Shown piece after piece: positions 61,640-64,000 of a DNA stretch of 64,000 nucleotides. Made by a program: the position numbers and the translations under genes. This stretch comes from Aquilaria yunnanensis. Its lineage: Eukaryota > Streptophyta > Magnoliopsida > Malvales > Thymelaeaceae. The notes beneath the pieces were generated by a model. The model saw nothing but the letters and a program-made list of their open reading frames with translations. It was not told the origin of the DNA and did not search any database. The DNA lies in the NCBI GenBank assembly GCA_039654915.1, contig CM077594.1:98222893-98286892 (forward strand). Reading direction: 5' to 3'. Positions within the stretch are counted from its first letter, which is position 1, and every line of letters begins with the position of its first letter.

Positions 61640-61945
61640 ATGGATGTTTATGCCAATGAGGAAAGTTTTTTAACTCACAATGATGATGAACAAAATGACA
61701 GCGCGAACCAAGAATCACAACAACAAGATATATTAGAACCTACAGCGGGATTAAATTTTGATTCTCAAGATGAGTTTTTTGCATACTATTCAAACTACAC
61801 AAGATAGAAAGGGTTTAGAATAGCTAAGAAAACTTCAAAACGTAAAGATGATGGCATTCTAAAATACCTAACATATGGATGCAATAAAGGAGGAAAATCA
61901 CAAGCTTCAGCTCGAAACTTGTTAACTAGTTTGCTGGTTTGTTGA
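61640..61945 (+). pseudogene. FAR1-type DNA-binding domain frame with one stop
   Basis: ATG at 61640 opens MDVYANEES and continues with Gln/Asn/Asp-rich sequence into GLNFDSQDEFFAYYSNY, KGFRIAKKTSKRKDD and YLTYGCNKGGK, then ends at TGA 61943-61945. The order G-x-x-F-x-S-x-[DE]-x-[AF]-x-x-[FY]-Y followed by a basic stretch and a Cys is the N-terminal FAR1 (WRKY-GCM1-like) domain of FHY3/FAR1-related proteins and MULE transposases. One in-frame TAG at 61805-61807 (codon 56) interrupts it. The second half of the zinc motif and the MULE transposase domain are absent. It is a fragment either of a FAR1-related gene or of a MuDR/Jittery-type transposase. Confidence 0.8.
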
Positions 61946-62512
61946 GCAACTGTCACAACTTAATAAGATGCATCTAACTACTACGTAGCAAGATAGTCCT
62001 ATTTCATTATCAATTCTAGCTTCTATTGACTTCTTTATGTCTCAGGCACAACTTAACAATAAGGCTTATAGCTTTTAAGACAACTACATCCATTCATCTA
62101 AGGATTAATAAAACTTAGTGGTCAAACAGAAAATTTATCTGAAAGGTGATGACACATGTACTAATATACTATAATGCATACAAAGAATTGTATTTGTTAT
62201 GTCAAACATTTATTTTCCTAAAGTACTTAAGAGAAAGTATATCAATTTGACCAAAATTATAAGATGAGTTATTGGTAGACCCATAGCAAAAATACCTGAA
62301 CGGTGTGTGATTGAATGCTGAGTACTTGACTTATCTCTGATGGCAGCACAAGGGAAAGAACGAGAGGTGCTATTCTCACTTCCTCACAATACTAGAACTG
62401 GAATCCAGCTAAAACAAATGGAAACAAAAATTGTTATCTAGAAAAATGAATTACAATGCAAACTGTGCTAAGTAATTCATGAGTTTTAGACAATAAACAA
62501 TAAAAGACCAAC
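61946..62512. other. No gene recognised
   Basis: AT-rich DNA between the FAR1-type frame and the eIF3b fragment. No continuing FAR1 exon was found. Confidence 0.45.
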
Positions 62513-62638
62513 CTGTGTATAAGAATAATGCATTAATCGATTGAAGGTGTTAGCACCTCCCCAAACAGCTGCCCCCTGGCTGTGAAGTGTTGCTAAGTAT
62601 GTCCCTAGAAGAGATTACTACACAAAACTCGTGGTCCA
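62513..62638 (-). pseudogene. eIF3b (translation initiation factor 3 subunit B) exon fragment
   Basis: The - strand reads WTTSFV, two consecutive stops, then LLGTYLATLHSQGAAVWGGA, NTFNRLMHY and a possible donor CAG|GTTGG at 62513. The G-T-Y-L-A-T-x-H-x-Q-G-A-A-V-W-G-G-A-x-x-F-N-R-L block is strongly conserved in plant eIF3b (beta-propeller region). The two stops replace residues that are conserved in the functional protein. Neighbouring eIF3b exons are absent, so this is a single-exon fragment of a multi-exon gene. It lies 255 bp from the hydrolase fragment on the same strand, which suggests joint capture or a scrambled duplication. Confidence 0.82.
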
Positions 62639-62893
62639 ATACTACGAAAAACATACCCAAGAATCATTAGTAGAAGAGTTCACAATACAAGAACACTAGC
62701 ATCAACATTAAATGGATCAGATGTTTATTAGTTTTTTCTAGTTAGTATCTTAGAATAATGTGTTTCTCAATTGTTTTGAAAATTTCCTACTTTTCTGCTC
62801 TAACAGAAAGGGACAAAAATTGTAGCTACTGCCCAAACTAGGTAACTAAAAGTCCAAGAACATAGTAATTGTTGTTTTAGTTCATACTAAAAC

Positions 62894-63107
62894 CTTATTG
62901 TTCCGAAATGATCCAGAATGGCAAGAAGATCATTGTTCAGGTAGGAAAAGGTGGTCCTCTCAAGTTTGGGTGGTTGGTCGGACAGCCAATACCCTCTGAA
63001 ATCAAGCGCCAGGGTCCGATACCTTGCATTTGCTAGAGATGCCATCTGGTGATGCCAGGAGTACCATGCCTTAGGGAACCCGTGCAAGAACACAACCGCT
63101 TTTGGAC
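62894..63107 (-). pseudogene. Epoxide-hydrolase-type alpha/beta hydrolase exon fragment
   Basis: The - strand reads PKAVVFLHGFPKAWYSWHHQ, MASLANARYRTLALDFRGYW, LSDQPP and LNNDLLAILDHFG. HGFP is the oxyanion-hole motif of soluble epoxide hydrolases, and the W-Y-S-W-x-H-Q, D-x-R-G-Y and L-S-D-x-P-P blocks are also diagnostic. The exon is bounded by a plausible acceptor (CTCAG|GTCC at 63107) and donor (AAG|GTTTTA at 62894). The start codon region and the exons with the nucleophile Asp and catalytic His were not found. Within the fragment the frame is open. A gene whose remaining exons lie outside the window is unlikely because downstream DNA holds the eIF3b piece. Confidence 0.85.
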
Positions 63108-64000
63108 CTGAGATCGAAAACCACAGTGTCTAATCGAAGGAATAGAGGAAAATAAGGATTGGCGAATGACATAGGAAAATATAGAGCATTATTATTTTAC
63201 CTGTTCCTAGCTCTACTACTGTACATTCAAAATTGAAATGAAACTTAGATGAAGCCGAGCTTGGATAAAACCAATTGAAATGAGATCATATCCCAATTAG
63301 AAAAAAACAAGGAAGAAACAAGCTTCTAGATCACGATTGAAAATTTTACTTGATCTCTTGCGCGGTTCAGGTGGGTTTCCACATCTCCGATGTAAGAAAA
63401 CACCCGTGCTAGCGCACTCTCTCTTCACGCCGCCAGATCCACTGAGAAACACCACGTACATGGCCGATTGCGGCGGCTAGTTCTAAGACTAGACCCGAGG
63501 AACAGCCCACGAGGCTTGCTGTAGAACAGGATGACCACATCTTGCATCTCGCCACCGTAATTAAGGTTCTTGCCCCTACTCTGCATTTGCCGCGCAGGAC
63601 TCGGCCTCGCCGGTGTCCCCCAGATGACGTCACATCGGCTGTTAATGAACTGCTCTTCTCTACTATTGCTGATACTGGAAAAAAATAAGAAACCCATTAG
63701 CCATTAAGCTTAGTTTTTTTTTTTTTGAAAGACTTATAATGGGCTTTGTATAATCTTACTTGACTCGGGTGGCTGAGAGAGAAGTTTTCTTTGCTTAAGC
63801 TTGAAAATGGTATGCTTAGAGCTAATTGGGATCGGCAATGGAAGGTGGAGTAAGGGCAAATAGAAACAAAGAAAATTTCAAGGTTGCGATATCGACCATG
63901 AATTACCTCGCTGGAGCTTGAGAATGACTCTTCAAAGCAGGTAACGATAATCAGCCATGGAAGGTAGAGTACTAGAGTAAGGGCGAAAAGAGCATGATGT
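63108..64000. other. Right edge: unidentified GC-rich - strand frame
   Basis: A - strand frame at 63409-63697 (ATG start, 90 aa, MGFLFFSSISNSREEQ, later GKNLNYGGEMQDVVILFYS) is more GC-rich than its surroundings and lies upstream of the hydrolase fragment on the same strand. I do not recognise it. It could be part of the same composite or a decayed exon. The remainder is AT-rich. Two GGAAGGT(G/A)GAGTA copies occur about 120 bp apart at the far right. Confidence 0.35.

Overview
This is a plant nuclear window, most likely from a eudicot and possibly a woody one. The evidence is intron-containing genes with clear angiosperm homology (a WRKY48-type factor and a PER40-type class III peroxidase), long AT-rich intergenic DNA, degenerate TTTAGGG-type arrays, and many plant transposon families. 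There are no bacterial-style gene runs. No species call is possible from the sequence alone.

Only two genes look intact: a group IIc WRKY transcription factor (45889-47385, + strand, 3 exons, 334 aa) and a secreted class III peroxidase (52729-53944, + strand, 3 exons, 337 aa, first intron GC-AG). A promoter-like cluster of GGCCCA/TGGGCY boxes with a possible first exon lies at 17.05-17.4 kb. It is not a recognised gene.

The rest is mostly mobile DNA, and many elements have readable ends. 0.9-1.1 kb: LINE reverse-transcriptase relic. 4945-9708: decayed Copia retrotransposon with two 162-bp LTRs. 10.7-11.6 kb: CACTA-like derivative. 13.7-14.1 kb: Stowaway-like MITE. 22.6-23.8 kb: two foldback MITEs. 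25807-35152: a 9.3-kb CACTA (En/Spm) element with an ATA duplication and a broken transposase gene, split by a 1.5-kb solo LTR that has its own ACACA duplication. 37.7-39.3 kb: long-TIR element. 39409-40874: non-autonomous CACTA derivative with an ACA duplication. 42.2-50.7 kb: four more long-TIR (MULE-like) elements, most with 9-bp duplications. 54217-55044: hAT-like element with an 8-bp duplication. 55100-56198: Pack-MULE with 338-bp TIRs carrying a receptor-kinase gene fragment. 57.0-57.6 kb: Copia LTR plus gag fragment. 59.1-60.2 kb: hAT-like MITE, telomere-like array and a CACTA end.

The right end (61.6-63.7 kb) holds gene fragments: a FAR1-domain reading frame with one stop (+ strand), and, on the - strand, single-exon pieces of eIF3b and of an epoxide-hydrolase-type alpha/beta hydrolase. 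The most interesting signals are the precise nested insertion history, the Pack-MULE capture, a group of long-TIR elements sharing a GGGTAAA/GTCCCTAA-type end, and the two unrelated gene fragments side by side at 62.5-63.1 kb.

All calls come from reading the sequence. No alignment or database search was run.
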